Assembly (NCBI GenBank): GCA_017437745.1
Contig: JAFRYI010000007.1
Location: 210,767-274,766 of the forward strand
From: Bacillota bacterium
GTDB taxonomy: Bacteria > Bacillota > Clostridia > Peptostreptococcales > Anaerovoracaceae
Direction: 5' to 3'
DNA: 64,000 nucleotides
The notes beneath the pieces are model-generated. The model saw only the letters and a list, made by a program, of their open reading frames with translations, did no database searches and was not told the origin of the DNA. Of the stretch, positions 61,275-64,000 are shown one piece after another. Made by a program: the position numbers and the translations under genes. The first letter of the stretch is position 1, and every line of letters starts with the position of its first letter.

Positions 61275-62051
61275 TCAATTGTCCTGTTTGTGGCTGTTAT
61301 TTTCCTTCACCCTGTTGATGGCTTTCGTCTTAATGCTTTCAAGCGAGTCCTTCGCATTTGCAAGGTGTTCTCCGATGTCCAGCGAGGACCTGAAGGGGAA
61401 AATGAAACTGTATCTGAGCGACGCTTTGTCGTGCGCGCTTCTAATATGGGATTTGAGGTTTTCGTATTTGATGATGACCTGGTTGTCGTCGGCGAATTTC
61501 TTAAGCTTTGCGGTAAGCTGCAGGGAATGCGCGATGTCTATCACAAATACTCCGAAGAAAAATCCTATAACGAATGAAAACGCCAGATTATCCGCAAGCC
61601 AGCTGATGGCACCAAGCACGTGAGGGTGTAGCAGGAAGTAGTAAGCGGCTCCGAGCAGCCCCCAGAAGAGAGAGAACAGCGGGCAGATAAGACCGTTGAT
61701 GTTTCCTGGCCTTCTGCTGTAATCCCACAGCCTAACCTTCGCGGTTTTAAGAAGCAGTATGCCTGCAGCGTATTCTATCAGTGTCATACATATAGCCATA
61801 ATCACAACAGTTATGATACGACCTGCGACACTTCCAGAGGCGCCTGCATGGGATGCGGAATTCCCAAGAAGGTATAGCGCACAAAGCCCGCAGCCGTAGA
61901 GCGGCACGTAAGGGCCCGTACAAAACCCGGGGTTTATCCACTTATGCTCCGGATTAGAGCCGGAGAAGAATTTCCTGAAGAACACCTCAAGCACCCAGCC
62001 CGACACCGATCCTATAAAAAACAGATATGCAAGCGATAAAAAACTGCTCAT
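61275..62051 (-). CDS. CmpB-like (putative ABC transporter type IV) membrane protein
   Basis: 258 residues with about five membrane helices and a cytoplasmic coiled-coil C-terminus (TAKLKKFADDNQVIIKYENLKSHI). The opening LFFIGSVSGWVLEVFFRKF and NPGFCTGPYVPLYGCG are hallmarks of the Clostridial family labelled putative ABC-transporter type IV (CmpB). No ABC ATPase is nearby, so transport is unproven. It is 21 bp upstream of the TetR gene and probably shares its transcript. Confidence 0.87.
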   Translation of the reverse strand: MSSFLSLAYLFFIGSVSGWVLEVFFRKFFSGSNPEHKWINPGFCTGPYVPLYGCGLCALYLLGNSASHAGASGSVAGRIITVVIMAICMTLIEYAAGILLLKTAKVRLWDYSRRPGNINGLICPLFSLFWGLLGAAYYFLLHPHVLGAISWLADNLAFSFVIGFFFGVFVIDIAHSLQLTAKLKKFADDNQVIIKYENLKSHIRSAHDKASLRYSFIFPFRSSLDIGEHLANAKDSLESIKTKAINRVKENNSHKQDN

Positions 62052-62206
62052 ACTTGCCTCCGTATACTCTAATAAATATAATATTATAATCCTGTAAAGC
62101 AGAATGCGAAATAGGCAAAAGGCTTAAAATGTTAAAAAATGCATGAACAGAAAAATATTAATCTTAAAAGATGCTCTGCTGCCGGTTAAGTCTATGGTAT
62201 AAAAGG

Positions 62207-62246
62207 ACAGGCGCCTTGGGCATTTCACTCAAAGCGCCTGTTTTTT
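62207..62246. terminator. Hairpin terminator overlapping the relaxase stop
   Basis: Stem ACAGGCGC (62207-62214) with GCGCCTGT (62234-62241). The plus side ends in TTTTTT; the minus side, used by the relaxase transcript, ends in CCTTTTA. Probably works both ways. Confidence 0.7.
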
Positions 62247-63654
62247 ATCGATCCCGGCTCCTATCCAAATTTCTATTGGAATGTGACCTTTCCTGATCCA
62301 GGGCATACTTTTCCATCGCATATTCCACCTGGACCAGTTTCCTGTAGTGTTCAGCCCTCTCCAGTGCCATTTTAGCGGTTTTCAGGTCTTTTCGCAGGGG
62401 CTTTATTCTCGCAGTAATATCTTTGGCCTCAGCTTTTATTTTTTTCGCGCTATCAGACGATTTTACTGTTTTCAGCCTGTTCCAGCACTGCTGCCGCTCT
62501 ATTTCCAGGGCTTCGATAGTCGAGGACTTTTCCTGAATGAAAACTTCCAGCTCCGTCTGAGTGTGGATACCATTCTGTCCTAAGAGCGTTGCTTGTGCTG
62601 TGATCTCATCCAGCCTTGCGCATTCCAGCCTCAGCTCCGGAGAAAGCGGCTTCGGTCTGTATACTCCGGGCTCTGGTTTTACTGCAGCGAGCTTTAAAAG
62701 TTCCAACAGGATCAGGAAGACCAGATCCAGTGCTACGGCCGCAGCGTCGTGAGAATGCTCAATCTCAAACTGCCACTTCTTTTCAAGCTGCAGCAAAGGA
62801 TACGATCTGTAGATATCCGGATGATACGAACGGCTCTGAGCAAAGCTGTGAATGCTCTTCTGACTGTTTTTCAGGATCATTTCCCGGATATTTTCTCTTG
62901 AATAGCCCATTCGGTCAAGTCTTACAGACTGGTCCCAGCTCGAAGCCTTTACGCTGTGCCTTTTGTAGTCGTATTCATAGCCGCGCTCATACAGATGGCT
63001 GTAAAAGTCGTCATAGATAAACGACAGCTTAATGCATTCCTCTATATCCTCTTTCAAGATGTCCCTGTGGGTCTTTTGCCCCTTCCGGTGTATCCAGTAA
63101 GCTTTCTTTTCGCTATTGTAGAACGGGGCGTCTTCCAGAACAGACAGCCTGTTTTCAAGACAGACGCGGTCGGATATCTCTCTAAGCCGGATGTGATCGC
63201 TTATGTGGTTCTGAAACTTCTTTCCGTCTACATGTGACACCGCGTTTACGACCAGATGATTGTGGATCGAATCCGTATTAAGATGCGTGGTCACCAGAAC
63301 CTGATACTTGTCTCCCCACATTCTTCTCGCGGTCTCTTTCCCGATCTCGTGGGCAAGCTCGGGCGTTATCTCGTCCGGCTTAAAGCTCTGGTATCCGTGA
63401 TAAGCTACATTGCTTCCTCTGAGTCCAAAGCGCCTCTGGACTGCAAGCATATCTTCGTATGCGTGGCTTTTAGCGCAGTTGATCCCGGAAACATACATCT
63501 TCCGATCGGTCTTGCTGTCATTAGCTGCATATTCAAGAGTCCTTGCCAAATCATCATCCAGATATCTCGAGTCTGTAGTCTTGTCCGGGTTATTCGCGTA
63601 TTCCACTACTGCTCTCAGAGATCCCTTCACAGGCCAGAATCCTGTGGTAGCCAT
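62245..63654 (-). CDS. mobA: Relaxase/mobilisation nuclease (MobA type)
   Basis: 469 residues. It nicks oriT and leads the strand into a recipient. The probable catalytic tyrosine Tyr19 lies in VVEYANNPDKT, and the histidine triad motif is TTHLNTDSIHNHLVVNAV at ~125-142, as in MOBP-type relaxases of Clostridial mobilisable elements. The C-terminal half is helical and charged and contains no helicase. Its start overlaps the mobC stop by one base (TAATG). It provides transfer only if a conjugation machine is supplied elsewhere. Confidence 0.93.
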   Translation of the reverse strand: MATTGFWPVKGSLRAVVEYANNPDKTTDSRYLDDDLARTLEYAANDSKTDRKMYVSGINCAKSHAYEDMLAVQRRFGLRGSNVAYHGYQSFKPDEITPELAHEIGKETARRMWGDKYQVLVTTHLNTDSIHNHLVVNAVSHVDGKKFQNHISDHIRLREISDRVCLENRLSVLEDAPFYNSEKKAYWIHRKGQKTHRDILKEDIEECIKLSFIYDDFYSHLYERGYEYDYKRHSVKASSWDQSVRLDRMGYSRENIREMILKNSQKSIHSFAQSRSYHPDIYRSYPLLQLEKKWQFEIEHSHDAAAVALDLVFLILLELLKLAAVKPEPGVYRPKPLSPELRLECARLDEITAQATLLGQNGIHTQTELEVFIQEKSSTIEALEIERQQCWNRLKTVKSSDSAKKIKAEAKDITARIKPLRKDLKTAKMALERAEHYRKLVQVEYAMEKYALDQERSHSNRNLDRSRDR

Positions 63655-63923
63655 TACAGATCCCTCCCGGGCAGTATCACTGTCTCCCGGAGCTCCTGCA
63701 GTACCTCCGGTATCATTTCTCCACCGGGAAGATCCGATGCTTCGTCCAACTTTTCACAGAGCCTGTAGTAGGTCTCCGGCGGCGTGACCCTTGGAGCAAA
63801 GCCCAGGCAGCGCTGACGCATATATTCGGATAATGACAGTTTGCACTTCTCGGCATTTGCCGCAATCCTTTTCTTTTCCTGAGGGGTCACCCTCGCGTGT
63901 ATCTGTTTTAATCGTTCGCTCAT
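63654..63923 (-). CDS. mobC: MobC-type relaxosome accessory protein
   Basis: 89 residues with a ribbon-helix-helix-like N-terminus (IHARVTPQEKKRIAANAEKCKLSLSEYMRQRCLG) and a short helical C-terminus, the MobC pattern. It would bind near oriT and help the relaxase open the DNA. AAGGAAA precedes the ATG at 63923. Overlaps mobA by one base. Confidence 0.9.
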   Translation of the reverse strand: MSERLKQIHARVTPQEKKRIAANAEKCKLSLSEYMRQRCLGFAPRVTPPETYYRLCEKLDEASDLPGGEMIPEVLQELRETVILPGRDL

Positions 63924-63942
63924 CTAATAATTTTCCTTTCAT

Positions 63943-63987
63943 TCAGCCTCTTTATGCAATAGGCTGATATAAAACTCGCAGGCTGAT
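63943..63987. other. Candidate oriT
   Basis: Just upstream of mobC: inverted repeat TCAGCCT (63943-63949) / AGGCTGA (63961-63967) with an 11-nt loop, and a second AGGCTGAT at 63980-63987, followed by GGGGG-TTAGGGG at the window end. Position and structure suit a transfer origin; the nick site is not identifiable. Confidence 0.45.
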
Positions 63988-64000
63988 CGGGGGTTAGGGG

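Overview
The window is chromosomal DNA of a low-G+C-lineage (Firmicutes, Clostridia-type) anaerobe with a moderately GC-rich genome. The evidence is Shine-Dalgarno-rich genes with ATGA/GTGA overlaps, consensus TTGACA-17-TATAAT promoters, a SigH-type sigma factor, the radA-yacL-ispD/F-cysS-mrnC-rlmB-sigH gene order known from Bacillus and Clostridium, an IspD-IspF fusion, a Firmicutes-style tmRNA/SmpB locus, and corrinoid-methyltransferase-like genes typical of acetogen-like Clostridia. Family-level placement cannot be made from sequence reading alone.

Layout. 1-11.3 kb (+ and -): a truncated MATE exporter, addB without addA beside it, a GT4 glycosyltransferase, dtd, the ECF transporter module ecfA1-ecfA2-ecfT behind a consensus promoter, a lone small prepilin peptidase, and two membrane-anchored proteins, one with a four-fold DPNQGG repeat and an MltG-like LysM tail. 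11.3-17.6 kb (-): class II fructose-bisphosphate aldolase, then a three-gene export unit made of a 1060-residue secreted FG-GAP-type protein, an ABC ATPase and an ABC-2 permease. 17.7-23.6 kb (-): a compact chorismate operon in the order aroB-aroC-aroE/K fusion-aroF-aroA-aroQ that encodes all seven steps from PEP and erythrose-4-phosphate to chorismate. 23.8-30.5 kb: an RluA pseudouridine synthase, lepB, smpB, ssrA (tmRNA), a zinc-ribbon/TM/MORN-like protein, an alpha/beta hydrolase and asnS.

30.6-41.3 kb: a PucR-type regulator flanked by GTGCA-containing palindromes, a UroD/MtaA-like methyltransferase-family protein, an SLC13-type carrier, a VanY-type carboxypeptidase, a PadR-DUF2812 pair, a cysteine-rich small protein, an EF-G paralogue and a DUF1638 protein. 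Next to DUF1638 lies a 27-codon hydrophobic peptide gene with a convergent antisense promoter and a shared bidirectional terminator. This is a strong candidate for an unannotated type I toxin-antitoxin locus and is the most interesting small system in the window. 41.5-53.5 kb (+): radA, a two-component system, carD-like, yacL-like PIN/TRAM, ispDF, proS, cysS, mrnC, rlmB, sigH and tRNA-Thr(GGT).

53.5-64 kb: immediately after tRNA-Thr the codon usage becomes less GC-rich and accessory genes begin. They are HdeD-like, MMPL/RND transporter, LxxG-heptad secreted protein, radical SAM, TetR, CmpB-type membrane protein, then mobA/mobC-type mobilisation genes and a probable oriT at the window edge. 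This looks like an integrated mobilisable island whose right end lies outside the window.
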